A DNA stretch of 64,000 nt from Lachnospiraceae bacterium (GTDB taxonomy: Bacteria > Bacillota > Clostridia > Lachnospirales > Lachnospiraceae): NCBI GenBank assembly GCA_024687205.1, contig JAILES010000063.1:1-64000 (forward strand). Reading direction: 5' to 3'. Below the pieces are notes generated by a model that did no database searches, was not told the DNA's origin, and saw only the letters and a program-made list of their open reading frames with translations. This document shows, piece by piece, positions 7,161-17,582 of the stretch. Both the position numbers and the translations under genes were made by a program. Each line of letters starts with the position of its first letter. The first letter of the stretch is position 1.

Positions 7161-10100
7161 ATGGGTACAGTAAGACGTATTTACGTCACAAAAAAGGAAA
7201 AGTATGCGGTTAAGGACAGGGAACTCTTTGTCGATATAAAAGATTACCTGGGAATCTCAAAGATCACGGGAGTAAAGGTCTATATCCGTTACGACGTGGA
7301 AAACATAAGTGATGAGACTTATAAGGAAGCGCTGGGAACGGTATTTTCGGAGCCGCCCGTTGATAATGTGTTTGAGGAAAAGCTTCCGCTTAAGGATGCA
7401 GAGCGAGTATTTTCGGTAGAGTTTTTACCGGGACAGTTCGACCAGAGAGCAGATTCTGCAGAACAGTGTATCCGCTTTTTGAAAGAGGATGAACAGTGTA
7501 TCATCAAAACAGCCGTAACTTATGTTCTGAGCGGCAGCATTTCAGACGATGAATTCGCAAAGATAAAGGCTTACTGTATCAACCCCGTTGATTCAAGGGA
7601 AGTTGACGAGACAAAACCCGAAAGCCTGCAGGTCAACTATGAAGAGCCTGCTGACGTGGCTGTGTTCGACGGCTTTAAGGAGCTGGACGAGAAGGGGCTT
7701 AATTCGCTTTACGACAGTCTGGGACTGGCAATGACAAAAGCGGATTTTAAGCATATACAGAATTATTTCAAAAATGAGGAAAACAGGGATCCGTCCATCA
7801 CGGAGATAAGAGTGCTGGATACCTACTGGTCGGATCACTGCAGACATACGACCTTTGCGACCGAGCTTAAGAACGTGGAGTTTGGCGAAGGCTATTACCG
7901 CACACCGCTTGAGACCAGCTATATGAGCTATCTCGACACGAGAAAGGAACTGTACGGGGACAGAGAGGACAAGTATGTATGTCTTATGGATCTGGCCCTG
8001 ATAGCGATGAAGAAGCTGAAAGCCGACGGTGTGCTTACGGACATGGAAGTGAGCGATGAGATAAATGCCTGCTCCATAGTAGTACCCGTTGAGATAAAGC
8101 CCGGTGACGGTACAAGCCCTTACACTGAGGAGTGGCTGATAAGCTTCAAAAATGAGACACATAACCATCCTACTGAGATAGAGCCTTTCGGTGGTGCGGC
8201 AACCTGTCTTGGCGGAGCGATCAGAGATCCGCTTTCGGGAAGATCCTATGTATATCAGGCAATGAGGATCACCGGTGCAGCCGATCCGAGGGTGAGTGTA
8301 GGCGATACGATAAAGGGAAAGCTGCCCCAGAAGAAGCTTGTACGCGGTGCGGCAGCAGGTTATTCCTCCTACGGTAACCAGATAGGTCTGGCGACCGGAT
8401 ACGTAAAGGAGATATATCATCCCGATTACGTGGCTAAACGTATGGAGATAGGTGCGGTCATGGGAGCCGCTCCCAGAAAGAACGTGATGAGACTCACCTC
8501 CGATCCCGGTGATATCATAATACTGCTCGGCGGCCGGACGGGACGTGACGGCTGCGGCGGTGCAACGGGTTCTTCAAAGGTTCATACCGAGCAGTCCATC
8601 GAAGTCTGCGGTGCAGAGGTGCAGAAGGGTAACGCACCTACGGAACGCAAGCTCCAGAGACTTTTCAGAAGACCTGAAGTAAGCAGGCTGATAAAGAAGT
8701 GTAACGACTTCGGTGCAGGCGGTGTATCCGTTGCCATCGGAGAACTTGCGGACGGCCTTACGGTCGATCTCGACAAGGTGCCCAAGAAGTATGCGGGACT
8801 TGACGGAACCGAGCTGGCCATATCCGAATCACAGGAGAGAATGGCTGTGGTCATCGATCCTTCGGATGTTGACAGCTTTATGAAATATGCAGCAGAAGAA
8901 AACCTCGAGGCAACAAGTGTGGCAGTTGTTACCAAAGAGCCCAGACTGGTGCTTAAGTGGAGAGGAAAGGATATAGTAAATCTTTCTCGTGCCTTCCTTG
9001 ATACCAACGGTGCACATCAGGAATGCAGCGTAAAGGTGGATGTTCCGGATAAAGAGAATAATCCCCTTCACGGAGTGGCAAGTGCAGCAGCAAAGGAATG
9101 CCTTGACGCAGGCGATGAGAAGGGGGCATGGATCGCCACGCTCTCTGATCTGAATGAGTGCTCTCAGAAGGGCCTGGTAGAGATGTTCGACTCCTCCATA
9201 GGCGCAGCCAGCGTGCTGATGCCTTACGGCGGAAAGAAGCAGCTGACAGAGACGCAGACCATGGTGGCGAAGCTGCCCATGAGCGGAACGGATTCGTCGG
9301 ATACGGTCACCATGATGAGCTATGGCTTTGATCCTTATCTGTCGAGTTTCAGCCCTTATCACGGAGCTATATATGCGGTGCTTTCTTCAGTATCGAAGAT
9401 AGTCGCCGCAGGCGGTGATCATAAGAAGATACACTTCACCTTCCAGGAATATTTCAGAAGGATGAGCGAGGATGCATCCCGCTGGAGCCAGCCTTTTGCA
9501 GCTCTGCTCGGTGCTTATGACGCCCAGCTCGGCTTCGGGCTCGCTTCTATAGGCGGCAAGGATTCCATGTCCGGAACCTTCAACCATATAGATGTTCCGC
9601 CCACACTGGTAAGCTTTGCGGTGGATGTGGACGAGATAGGCGATGTGCTGACACCCGAATTCAAGAAGGCCGGAGACAGTCTGGTACATGTGTCCATACC
9701 TAAAGATGAGTATGATGTTCCCGTATACAAAGAGGCCATGGAGATATTTACCGCGATCCACGGACTGATAAAGGAAGGAAAAGTAAAAGCCGCATGGTCT
9801 ATGGATGCGGGCGGAATAGCGGCAGCAGTCGCAAAGATGGGCTTCGGTAACGGACTCGGTGCCGAGATCGATGCAGAGCTTGAGAGTGAAGAACTCTTTG
9901 TAAACCGTATGGGTGATCTGCTCCTTGAAATGGAGGAAGCTGATGCGAAGGCGTTTATCGCGGACGAGAGCAATTCCGAGATAGAGTACTGCTTAAGCAT
10001 CATCGGTAAAGTCACGGACGGTGAGTTTAAACATAAAGATGTTACGCTGGGACAAAATGAGCTTGAGATCGCATGGAGTGCTACACTTGAGAAAGTATTC

Positions 10101-10988
10101 CCTTCCGTGGCAGGCGTCGAGTCTGATGAGAAGGTTGAGTGCAGCGATGTACACAGCGATACCGTATACATCTGCAAAAACAAAGTAGCAAAGCCTACGG
10201 TATTCATACCGGTATTCCCCGGAACCAACTGCGAATATGACAGTGCAAGGGCGTTCGAGAGAGCCGGTGCGCATGCGGTGGTAAGAGTATTTACCAACCG
10301 GAATGCCGATGATATAAGGGAGAGCGCCGAAGCATTTGCGGCAGAGATAAACAATGCCCAGATCATAATGTTCCCCGGTGGTTTCTCGGCGGGCGACGAG
10401 CCGGACGGAAGTGCCAAGTTCTTTGCTACGGCTTTCAGAAACGAGAAGATGAAGGAAGCGGTCGAGAAGCTGCTGAACGAAAGAGACGGTCTGGCACTCG
10501 GTATCTGCAACGGTTTCCAGGCGCTGATCAAGCTGGGACTGGTACCCGAAGGAAGGATCTGCGGACAGAACGAGATGTCACCTACTCTTACCTTCAATAC
10601 CATAAACAGACATATATCCAGGATGGCATATACGAGAGTGGTATCCGACAAGAGTCCCTGGCTTGCAAAAGCCGGCCTGGGCAGGGTTTATACGGTACCG
10701 GCTTCACACGGTGAAGGAAGATTCGTGGCGCCCGAGGATGTACTTAAAAAGCTGTATGAGAACGGACAGATCGCAACGCGTTACTGTGATACGGAGGGTA
10801 ATGTGACTATGGATGAGTACTGGAATATCAACGGTTCCATGGGTGCAGTGGAAGGTATCACTTCGCCGGACGGCAGGGCCTTCGGTAAGATGGCACATGC
10901 AGAGCGGCGTGACAGCGGTGTTGCGATAAATATCTACGGTGAACAGGATATGCAGATATTTGAATCGGGAGTGGAGTATTTTAAATAA
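7161..10988 (+). CDS. purL: Phosphoribosylformylglycinamidine synthase, single-chain form
   Basis: The 1275-residue enzyme catalyses the ATP- and glutamine-dependent fourth step of purine synthesis (FGAR to FGAM) in the cytosol. The N-terminal and two AIR-synthase-like halves carry signatures such as DTYWSDHCRHTTF, FKNETHNHPTEIEPFGGAATC and FGAGGVSVAIGELADG. The C-terminal glutaminase has the PVFPGTNCEYD start, GGFSAGDE, the nucleophile Cys in LGICNGFQ (about residue 1116) and the SHGEGRF segment. This is the long fused form, as in many Clostridia and in Proteobacteria, not the split PurL/PurQ/PurS form of Bacillus. ATG 7161 is preferred to ATG 7155 because AAAGG then has a 6-nt spacing. The stop overlaps the next start by one base. 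Confidence 0.97.
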   Translation: MGTVRRIYVTKKEKYAVKDRELFVDIKDYLGISKITGVKVYIRYDVENISDETYKEALGTVFSEPPVDNVFEEKLPLKDAERVFSVEFLPGQFDQRADSAEQCIRFLKEDEQCIIKTAVTYVLSGSISDDEFAKIKAYCINPVDSREVDETKPESLQVNYEEPADVAVFDGFKELDEKGLNSLYDSLGLAMTKADFKHIQNYFKNEENRDPSITEIRVLDTYWSDHCRHTTFATELKNVEFGEGYYRTPLETSYMSYLDTRKELYGDREDKYVCLMDLALIAMKKLKADGVLTDMEVSDEINACSIVVPVEIKPGDGTSPYTEEWLISFKNETHNHPTEIEPFGGAATCLGGAIRDPLSGRSYVYQAMRITGAADPRVSVGDTIKGKLPQKKLVRGAAAGYSSYGNQIGLATGYVKEIYHPDYVAKRMEIGAVMGAAPRKNVMRLTSDPGDIIILLGGRTGRDGCGGATGSSKVHTEQSIEVCGAEVQKGNAPTERKLQRLFRRPEVSRLIKKCNDFGAGGVSVAIGELADGLTVDLDKVPKKYAGLDGTELAISESQERMAVVIDPSDVDSFMKYAAEENLEATSVAVVTKEPRLVLKWRGKDIVNLSRAFLDTNGAHQECSVKVDVPDKENNPLHGVASAAAKECLDAGDEKGAWIATLSDLNECSQKGLVEMFDSSIGAASVLMPYGGKKQLTETQTMVAKLPMSGTDSSDTVTMMSYGFDPYLSSFSPYHGAIYAVLSSVSKIVAAGGDHKKIHFTFQEYFRRMSEDASRWSQPFAALLGAYDAQLGFGLASIGGKDSMSGTFNHIDVPPTLVSFAVDVDEIGDVLTPEFKKAGDSLVHVSIPKDEYDVPVYKEAMEIFTAIHGLIKEGKVKAAWSMDAGGIAAAVAKMGFGNGLGAEIDAELESEELFVNRMGDLLLEMEEADAKAFIADESNSEIEYCLSIIGKVTDGEFKHKDVTLGQNELEIAWSATLEKVFPSVAGVESDEKVECSDVHSDTVYICKNKVAKPTVFIPVFPGTNCEYDSARAFERAGAHAVVRVFTNRNADDIRESAEAFAAEINNAQIIMFPGGFSAGDEPDGSAKFFATAFRNEKMKEAVEKLLNERDGLALGICNGFQALIKLGLVPEGRICGQNEMSPTLTFNTINRHISRMAYTRVVSDKSPWLAKAGLGRVYTVPASHGEGRFVAPEDVLKKLYENGQIATRYCDTEGNVTMDEYWNINGSMGAVEGITSPDGRAFGKMAHAERRDSGVAINIYGEQDMQIFESGVEYFK

Positions 10989-11995
10989 TGCTGATTAGGG
11001 AAGAACTGGAAAAAGCTGAAAGAGAGAACCTGAGTAAATATGCGGCCCTGTCTGAAAATACCAGGGGGAGGAAGAAACCCGAAGAACCCTGTGATATCAG
11101 GCCTGTATATCAGCGTGACAGGGACCGTATAGTTCATTCCAAGGCTTTCAGAAGGCTTAAGGATAAGACTCAGGTTTTCTTGAATCCGGAAGGCGATCAT
11201 TACAGGACGAGACTTACACATACCCTGGAGGTATCCCAGATAGCGCGTACCATAGCAAGGGCGCTGCGCATGAACGAGGAACTGGTGGAAGCCATTGCAA
11301 ACGGTCACGATCTGGGGCATACTCCTTTCGGGCATGCCGGAGAGAGAGCCCTTAATGAAATATGTCCTTACGGTTTTGAACATAACGAACAGTCGGTGAG
11401 AGTGGTAGATGTGCTGGAGCGGGACGGCGAAGGCTTAAACCTTACGCTGGAAGTGCTTGACGGCATGAGAAACCATCAGATGAAGAGCATGCCCTTTACT
11501 CTTGAAGGACAGATCGTGCGGCTTTCGGATAAACTGGCTTACATACATCATGACATGGATGATGCCATCAGAGCCGGAGTACTCACCGATAAGGATGTTC
11601 CGGAGTCCATAGGAAAAGTGCTCGGGATGACTACAAAGGAGCGGCTTGACAAGCTGATACACAACATCATTTCGGAAAGTCTCGGAAAAGACAGGATATG
11701 TATGGCTCCCGAAGTGGAGAAGGCGATGATAGACATGCGCAGTTTTATGTTTGAACGTGTATATCAGAATCCCGTAGTCAAAGGTGAAGAGTCTAAAGCC
11801 GAGTCGCTGGTCAAAACACTTTTCGAGTATTATACCGACAATATTGATGCACTCCCGCAGGATCTTAAAAATCTGCTGGACCGCGGAGAGACCAGAGAAA
11901 GAGTGGTTTGCGATCATATCGCATCCATGACGGATCATCATGCCATAACGGTGTATGAAGATCTGTTCGTTCCCAAGTCGTGGCAGGGAATGTGA
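10988..11995 (+). CDS. dgt: dGTP triphosphohydrolase-like HD-domain protein
   Basis: The 335-residue protein belongs to the HD phosphohydrolase family related to Dgt, which splits dGTP or other dNTPs to deoxynucleoside and triphosphate. Metal-site motifs are intact: the RTRLTHTLEVSQIARTIA segment supplies the first His and NGHDLGHTPFGHAGE the HD pair. The N-terminal RPVYQRDRDRIVHSKAFRRLKDKTQVF is also typical. The start ATG overlaps the purL stop (TAATG). The position just upstream of dnaG and rpoD is common in Clostridia and fits a role in dNTP balance during replication. The exact substrate cannot be read from sequence. Confidence 0.92.
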   Translation: MLIREELEKAERENLSKYAALSENTRGRKKPEEPCDIRPVYQRDRDRIVHSKAFRRLKDKTQVFLNPEGDHYRTRLTHTLEVSQIARTIARALRMNEELVEAIANGHDLGHTPFGHAGERALNEICPYGFEHNEQSVRVVDVLERDGEGLNLTLEVLDGMRNHQMKSMPFTLEGQIVRLSDKLAYIHHDMDDAIRAGVLTDKDVPESIGKVLGMTTKERLDKLIHNIISESLGKDRICMAPEVEKAMIDMRSFMFERVYQNPVVKGEESKAESLVKTLFEYYTDNIDALPQDLKNLLDRGETRERVVCDHIASMTDHHAITVYEDLFVPKSWQGM

Positions 11996-11996
11996 G

Positions 11997-13772
11997 ATGT
12001 TTTATCCTGAAGAGATAATACAAGAAGTAAGAGACAGGAACGATATTGTTGATGTTATTTCGCAGCACGTGCAGCTGAAAAAACAGGGCAGCAATTATTT
12101 CGGACTGTGTCCCTTTCATAACGAGAAGTCACCGTCGTTTTCGGTGTCTCCTTCAAAAAAGATGTTCCACTGTTTCGGCTGCCACGCAGGCGGAAACGTG
12201 ATAACGTTTCTGCGCATGTACGAGAACTATACTTTTCAGGAAGCAGTGAAGGTACTGGCTGACCGCGCGGGGATAAAGCTTCCCGAGGCGGAGATGAGCG
12301 AAGAGATGAAACAGAGGGCGGCTAAGAGAGCACGCCTCTATGAGATAAACAAGACAGCTGCCACTTATTTCTTTTACAGACTGAGAAATCAGGGCGGCGA
12401 GAACGGGCTTGAGTATTTCAAAAAAAGAGAACTCAGCGAAGAGACAATGCAGAAATTCGGTCTCGGTTATGCGCTGCAGTATTCCGATGATCTGGTGAAA
12501 TACTTAAAGAGCAAAGGTTACGATGACGAGCTGATAAGGGAAGCGGGACTGGGCGTATTCGGAGAGAAGGAAGGCATGCGGGACCGCTTCATAAACAGGG
12601 TTATGTTCCCGATATCGGATGCCAACAATAAAGTGATAGGCTTCGGCGGCCGTGTGCTCGGAGATGCAAAACCCAAATATCTGAATTCCCAGGAAACGCC
12701 GATATTTGAAAAAAGGAAGAACCTGTACGGGCTCAATTTTGCGCGGAGTTCCAGGAGCAGCAACTTTATACTCTGCGAGGGATACATGGATGTGATCTCG
12801 ATGCATCAGGCCGGCTTTACCCAGGCGGTCGCATCACTGGGAACAGCGTTTACTCCGGAGCAGGCGCTTGTGCTCAAGCGTTTTTCAAGAGATGTGCTGC
12901 TGGCATATGACAGTGACGGAGCGGGCGTGGGAGCCACACTGAAAGCACTGAAGATACTGCGTGATGCGGGGATCAGCGGAAGAGTGATCAGCCTTAAGCC
13001 TCACAAGGACCCCGATGAATTCATTAAGGCTGAAGGCAGTGAGGCTTTTGAAGAGAGGATAAAGAATGCCGGAAACGGCTTTATGTTTGAGATAAAGGTG
13101 CTGCGTGAGGGCTTTGATATAAGCGATCCGGCGCAGAAGACAGAGTTTTACAGGGAAGCGGCAGGAAAGCTCCTTGAGTTTGATGAAGAACTTGAAAGGG
13201 ATAATTACCTGCATGCGGTATGTGAAGAATACCGGATACCTGAAGACGGTCTGAAGAAGATGCTGTTCTCGGAGGCGACTAAGAGGGGACTTAAGAGAGA
13301 GCGGGCAGAGGTGAATGAAGAATTCATCGAACCTGTTTCGAAGTCCGTGGATGACGATCCGGAAGGGTACGCCCAGAGACTGCTTCTTACCTGGCTGGCT
13401 GAGGAACCGGAAAAATATACAAGGATAAAGGATCTGATAAGCGTGGAGGACTTTGCGGATCCTCTTTACCGGAAGGTTGCGGAAAGCATGCTGGAACAGC
13501 TTAAGAGCGGAGGTACCGATCCTGCGGCGATCATGGATCTGTTTGATGAGATCGAAGAACAGCAGCGTGTGTCGGAGATATTCCATACAAAGCTTTCGGC
13601 GATAACAACCGATGAAGAAAAGGAAAAGGCTTTTTATGACATCGTTGTGAGAGTAAAGGAAGAAAGTCTGAAAAAGAGCATGCTTTCGGCGGGACAGGGA
13701 GCCGAGGGCATAAAAAAGATCGTAGAGAATAAAAAGATCCTGGAAAACCTGCGGCGGTCCGGCCGCATTTAG
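11997..13772 (+). CDS. dnaG: DNA primase
   Basis: The 591-residue primase makes RNA primers for replication. The N-terminal zinc domain has a [11 protein letters not shown] start and the [10 protein letters not shown] end (about residues 37-65). The TOPRIM domain shows the catalytic Glu in LCEGYMD (about 261) and the Asp pair in AYDSDGAG (about 305 and 307). The C-terminal third, which binds the replicative helicase DnaB, is more divergent. ATG 11997 directly follows the TGA of the dGTPase-like gene; upstream in-frame starts inside that gene are rejected because homologues begin with [20 protein letters not shown]. It is translationally linked to the neighbouring rpoD gene. Confidence 0.96.
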   Translation: MFYPEEIIQEVRDRNDIVDVISQHVQLKKQGSNYFGLCPFHNEKSPSFSVSPSKKMFHCFGCHAGGNVITFLRMYENYTFQEAVKVLADRAGIKLPEAEMSEEMKQRAAKRARLYEINKTAATYFFYRLRNQGGENGLEYFKKRELSEETMQKFGLGYALQYSDDLVKYLKSKGYDDELIREAGLGVFGEKEGMRDRFINRVMFPISDANNKVIGFGGRVLGDAKPKYLNSQETPIFEKRKNLYGLNFARSSRSSNFILCEGYMDVISMHQAGFTQAVASLGTAFTPEQALVLKRFSRDVLLAYDSDGAGVGATLKALKILRDAGISGRVISLKPHKDPDEFIKAEGSEAFEERIKNAGNGFMFEIKVLREGFDISDPAQKTEFYREAAGKLLEFDEELERDNYLHAVCEEYRIPEDGLKKMLFSEATKRGLKRERAEVNEEFIEPVSKSVDDDPEGYAQRLLLTWLAEEPEKYTRIKDLISVEDFADPLYRKVAESMLEQLKSGGTDPAAIMDLFDEIEEQQRVSEIFHTKLSAITTDEEKEKAFYDIVVRVKEESLKKSMLSAGQGAEGIKKIVENKKILENLRRSGRI

Positions 13773-13788
13773 AGGAGGGAGATCACTG

Positions 13789-16083
13789 ATGGCTCAGAAG
13801 AAAAATGAGAAGAAGGCTGTTAAGGCGGCGCCTGCGAAGAAAGCAGCTGCAGTGAAAAAAGCAGCGCCCGCAAAGAAGGCAGCGCCTGTGAAGAAAGCGG
13901 TGCCCGCAAAGAAGGTGGCAGCCGCAAAGGCGGCAGCGCCTGCAAAGAAAGCAGCAGCCGTAAAGAAGGCAGTGCCTGCAAAGAAAGCAGCAGCCGTAAA
14001 GAAGGCAGTGACTGCAAAGAAAGCAGTGCCTGCAAAGAAAGCAGCGCCTGTAAAGAAGGCGGCGCCCGCAAAGAAGGCAGTGCCCGTAAAGAAAGCAGTA
14101 CCTGCAAAGAAAGCGGCAGCTGTAAAGAAGGCGGCGCCTGTAAAGAAAGCAGCAGCCGTAAAGAAGGCGGCGCCTGTAAAGAAAGCAGCAGCTGCAAAGA
14201 AGGCGGCTCCTGCGAAGAAGGCAGTGCCTGCAAAGAAAGCGGCGGCTGTAAAGAAGGCGGTACCCGCAAAGAAGGCGGCGCCTGCGAAGAAAGCAGCTGC
14301 AGTGAAGAAAACAGCCCCCGCAAAGGCGGCGGCAGCGTTAAAGAAAGCAGTGAGCGCAAAGAAAACGGAAGCCGTAAAGAAAACAGCTGTTAAGCCCGCT
14401 GCCGCAAAAAAAGCGGTTACAGCCGCAAAGAAAACAGTAAACAAGAGCACAGCTGATACGAAGAAAAAAGAATCCACGAAAAAGACCGATATGAAGAAAA
14501 ATGAAAATATAAAGAAAACTCTTCCCGGAAAAAAGACAGAGCCCGCAAAAAAGACTGTTTCCGCAAAGGCGGTAATGCCCGAAAAGAAAAAAGAGACGGT
14601 TTCAAAAAAGACAGTCGAAAAGAAGGCCGAGCCTCTGAAGAAGACCGTGGAGACTAAGAAGAATACTGAGAAAAAGGAGGCAGTTTCCGAGACTGTGGCA
14701 CCGAAGAAAGAAAAGAAAGAAAAAAAGAATGACAAGAAAAATGAGATAAAGCTCATACCCGAAGTTCAGGTAAACGATGAGGACAGAGATCCCGAGGAGA
14801 TGGCACCCGGGAATTTTGACGAGAAACTCAAGGAACTTCTGAACATAGCTAAGAAAAAAGGTTTTGCCGAATACCAGGAAGTGATCGATACATTTTCGGA
14901 GTTCAACCTGGATGAAGAGCAGTTCGATAAGATATGGGATGCTCTGAACAAGAACAAGATCATACTCCGCCTCGAGCAGATTGATGATGACGATATACCC
15001 GAGGAAGAACTGGCTCTTGAAGAAGGTGAGATAGATGTGGATCTCGACCTTGAGAGTCTTGAGAATGCATCCGGGGACGGAACAAACATAGAAGATCCCG
15101 TAAGGATGTACTTAAAGGAGATAGGACGCGTACAGCTGCTTTCGGCAGAAGATGAGATAGATCTTGCCAAGAAGATGGAGGCAGGATACGAGGCTAATGA
15201 CAGACTGAAGGACCAGAAAAAGAAACTTGCTGATGTAAACAGACAGCTGGAAGAACTTAAGGGGAAAAAGAATACCGTTAAGAAGACTGCGGAATTACAG
15301 AAGAAAAAGGCTGATCTGGAGAAAAAGATAAGCGCAAACGAAGAGATCGTTGCTGTAGGACAGAAGGCCGGAAAAGACCTCTCCCAGGCAAACCTGCGTC
15401 TGGTCGTAAGTATAGCAAAGCGATACGTAGGACGCGGAATGCTTTTCCTTGACCTTATACAGGAGGGTAACCTCGGACTGATAAAGGCAGTCGAAAAATT
15501 CGATTACCGCAAAGGTTATAAGTTTTCAACCTATGCTACCTGGTGGATACGACAGGCGATAACCAGAGCCATAGCGGATCAGGCCCGTACGATACGTATC
15601 CCCGTTCACATGGTTGAGACCATTAACAAGATAATAAGGATCAACAGACAGCTGCTGCAGGAACTCGGAAGAGAACCTTCTCCCGCTGAGATAGCGGAGA
15701 GAATGGATATGTCGGAAGAGAGAGTACGTGAGATACTCAAGATTTCTCAGGAGCCTGTATCGCTTGAAACGCCCATAGGTGAAGAGGAAGATTCGCACCT
15801 CGGTGATTTCATAAAGGATGACAATGTTCCCGTACCTGCGGATGCCGCTGCATTTACACTGCTCAGGGAACAGCTCGACGAGATACTTTCCACGCTTACA
15901 GACAGGGAACGCAAGGTGCTGACACTTCGTTTCGGCCTTGTGGACGGCAGAGCCAGAACGCTTGAAGAAGTGGGAAAAGAGTTCAATGTCACCAGAGAGC
16001 GTATCAGACAGATAGAGGCAAAAGCGCTCAGAAAGCTCAGACACCCCAGCCGCAGCAAGCGTATCAAGGACTTTCTGGAGTAA
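13789..16083 (+). CDS. rpoD: Principal sigma factor with long Lys/Ala/Pro-rich N-terminal tail
   Basis: This is the housekeeping sigma-70. Region 1.1-like sequence lies at about residues 343-392, region 1.2 starts near 435 ([17 protein letters not shown]), region 2 holds [34 protein letters not shown] and the -10 recognition helix, and region 4 has the helix-turn-helix [21 protein letters not shown]. At 764 residues it is about twice the usual Firmicutes length. The excess is a tail of about 318 residues dominated by a six-residue repeat (P/A)(A/V)KKA(A/V), plus a Lys-rich coiled-coil insertion (about 468-530) between regions 1.2 and 2. The tail resembles eukaryotic H1 or bacterial histone-like tails. 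A GGAGGG site lies 9 bp before the ATG, and the stop overlaps the next start (TAATG). Confidence 0.96.
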   Translation: MAQKKNEKKAVKAAPAKKAAAVKKAAPAKKAAPVKKAVPAKKVAAAKAAAPAKKAAAVKKAVPAKKAAAVKKAVTAKKAVPAKKAAPVKKAAPAKKAVPVKKAVPAKKAAAVKKAAPVKKAAAVKKAAPVKKAAAAKKAAPAKKAVPAKKAAAVKKAVPAKKAAPAKKAAAVKKTAPAKAAAALKKAVSAKKTEAVKKTAVKPAAAKKAVTAAKKTVNKSTADTKKKESTKKTDMKKNENIKKTLPGKKTEPAKKTVSAKAVMPEKKKETVSKKTVEKKAEPLKKTVETKKNTEKKEAVSETVAPKKEKKEKKNDKKNEIKLIPEVQVNDEDRDPEEMAPGNFDEKLKELLNIAKKKGFAEYQEVIDTFSEFNLDEEQFDKIWDALNKNKIILRLEQIDDDDIPEEELALEEGEIDVDLDLESLENASGDGTNIEDPVRMYLKEIGRVQLLSAEDEIDLAKKMEAGYEANDRLKDQKKKLADVNRQLEELKGKKNTVKKTAELQKKKADLEKKISANEEIVAVGQKAGKDLSQANLRLVVSIAKRYVGRGMLFLDLIQEGNLGLIKAVEKFDYRKGYKFSTYATWWIRQAITRAIADQARTIRIPVHMVETINKIIRINRQLLQELGREPSPAEIAERMDMSEERVREILKISQEPVSLETPIGEEEDSHLGDFIKDDNVPVPADAAAFTLLREQLDEILSTLTDRERKVLTLRFGLVDGRARTLEEVGKEFNVTRERIRQIEAKALRKLRHPSRSKRIKDFLE
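13831..14310 (+). repeat. 18-bp coding repeat in rpoD
   Basis: About 25 imperfect in-frame copies of an 18-bp unit encode the hexapeptide (P/A)(A/V)KKA(A/V). Copies differ mainly at third codon positions (gca/gcg/gcc, aaa/aag), so the amino-acid pattern is more uniform than the DNA. Such arrays are prone to length change by slippage. Confidence 0.9.
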
Positions 16084-16793
16084 TGAATCTGTCCGAAAGA
16101 TTACAACATGTGGCAAAGATCTGCGGAAGCGGCAGGACTCTTGCCGATATAGGCTGTGATCACGCTTACCTCGGGATATGGCTGGTATCGGAAAGGCGTT
16201 TTGAACGCGTGATAGCAATGGATCTGCGTGAAGGGCCGCTGATGGCGGCAAGACGGCATGTGGAAGAAGAAGGGCTTTCGGATAAGATAGAATGCAGACT
16301 TTCCGACGGCTGTGACAGGCTGGATGCAGGGGAAGCGGATGTCATTTCCTTTGCCGGCATGGGCGGCCCGCTTATGATAAGTCTCCTCAAAAGGGACATG
16401 GCCGTAAGCAAAAGTGCAAAGAGGCTTGTACTGCAGCCGCAGTCCGAGATACCTGTGGTCCGTCAGTGGCTTAAAAGCAACGGATTCAGGATCGAGGAAG
16501 AAGACATAGTATGTGAGGACGGCAAGTTTTATCCCATGATGGCGGCAGTGCCCGGTGAATGGGATGATGCAGGTGCGGCGGAGCGGCTGGCACTTGCCTT
16601 TGGCGGAGCGCTGCTTGAAAAAAAACATCCCGTGCTGAGAGCTTATCTGGAGAAGAATCTTAAGCAATACGGGGAGGTGCTCTCACAGCTCAGGCAGACA
16701 GCAGAGGATAACGAAAGAAGGAACGGACGTATACGGGAAGTAGAGCAGGATATAGCAGATATCAGGGAGGCACTTAAGGTTTATGAAACTTAA
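16083..16793 (+). CDS. trmK: tRNA (adenine22-N1)-methyltransferase
   Basis: The 236-residue protein matches the TrmK (YqfN) family, which uses S-adenosylmethionine to methylate N1 of A22 in tRNA. The SAM-binding start LADIGCDHAYLGIWL (about residues 21-35) and the catalytic-face motif FAGMGGPLM (about 95-103) are visible, followed by a Lys/Arg-rich coiled-coil C-terminus. Its gene overlaps rpoD by one base and the next gene by 11 bases, the usual rpoD-trmK-nif3-like arrangement of Firmicutes. I see no missing key residue. Confidence 0.92.
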   Translation: MNLSERLQHVAKICGSGRTLADIGCDHAYLGIWLVSERRFERVIAMDLREGPLMAARRHVEEEGLSDKIECRLSDGCDRLDAGEADVISFAGMGGPLMISLLKRDMAVSKSAKRLVLQPQSEIPVVRQWLKSNGFRIEEEDIVCEDGKFYPMMAAVPGEWDDAGAAERLALAFGGALLEKKHPVLRAYLEKNLKQYGEVLSQLRQTAEDNERRNGRIREVEQDIADIREALKVYET

Positions 16794-17565
16794 AGATGTC
16801 ATGATAAAGCTTGAAGAGCTTTCACCGCAGGCGATGGCTGAGGATTGGGATAACAGCGGCCTTATGTGCGGAAGAGGGGACAGTGAGATTTCCTCCGTGC
16901 TGCTGGCTGTCGATGCGACCGACGAAGTGATAGAAGAAGCGGTGCTTTCGGGCGCCGATCTGCTGCTTACCCATCATCCTCTGATCTTTAAGGGAATAAA
17001 GAGTGTTACGGAGGATCATCTGACCGGCAGAAGGCTTTTGAAACTCATACAGGCTGACGTAGCCTGTTATGCGATGCACACCAACTTTGATGTGATAGGA
17101 ATGGCTGACGAGGCGGCGGACAGGCTGGGACTTCAGGATCCCGAGGTGCTTCAGGTCACTTTTGAAGATTCGCTCTCGAAAGAGGGGATCGGCAGATGCG
17201 GAAAACTGAAGACGCCGATGAGCCTTAAGGAATGCGCGGAGCTGGTAAAAGAAGTTTTTCTCATTGACAGCGTAAGGGTATACGGGGATCTGAAAGCTAA
17301 GATAAGCCGTGTTGCAATATCGCCGGGGTCGGGAAAACATATGAGTGAATATGCCTTAAGATGCGGGGCTGAAGTACTGATCACCGGTGACATCGACCAC
17401 CATGAAGGAACGGATGCCGTGGCGCTGGGGCTGAACATAATCGATGCCGGTCATTTCGGATTGGAGAAGATATTTGTGGGTTATCTGAAAGATTATTTTA
17501 TGAAAGAGATGCCGGAAATAGAAGTGAGTGCGGCATCACAGAAAGAACCATTCATTACTGTATGA
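16783..17565 (+). CDS. Nif3-like dinuclear metal-centre protein (YqfO type)
   Basis: The 260-residue protein is a short NIF3 family member lacking the inserted domain of Bacillus YqfO. Metal-ligand motifs are present: LLLTHHPLIF (about residues 62-71), AMHTNFDV (about 97) and the C-terminal DAGHFGLEKIFV (about 223). The family forms hexameric toroids and is linked in some studies to GTP cyclohydrolase I-like or tRNA-modification roles, but its physiological reaction is not settled. The overlap with trmK and the tight link to the next gene indicate co-translation. Confidence 0.9.
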   Translation: MKLKDVMIKLEELSPQAMAEDWDNSGLMCGRGDSEISSVLLAVDATDEVIEEAVLSGADLLLTHHPLIFKGIKSVTEDHLTGRRLLKLIQADVACYAMHTNFDVIGMADEAADRLGLQDPEVLQVTFEDSLSKEGIGRCGKLKTPMSLKECAELVKEVFLIDSVRVYGDLKAKISRVAISPGSGKHMSEYALRCGAEVLITGDIDHHEGTDAVALGLNIIDAGHFGLEKIFVGYLKDYFMKEMPEIEVSAASQKEPFITV

Positions 17566-17582
17566 AGGAGAGGTTTAATAAA

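Noticed and set aside
9515..10651. Minus-strand frame of 378 codons inside purL
   Set aside because: Antisense to conserved PurL glutaminase motifs, Ser-rich shadow with no ribosome site.
13794..14756. Long minus-strand frame (320 codons) opposite the rpoD repeat
   Set aside because: It is a Phe/Ala/Thr-only mirror of the Lys/Ala codon repeat, has no ribosome site, and the plus strand is a certain sigma factor.
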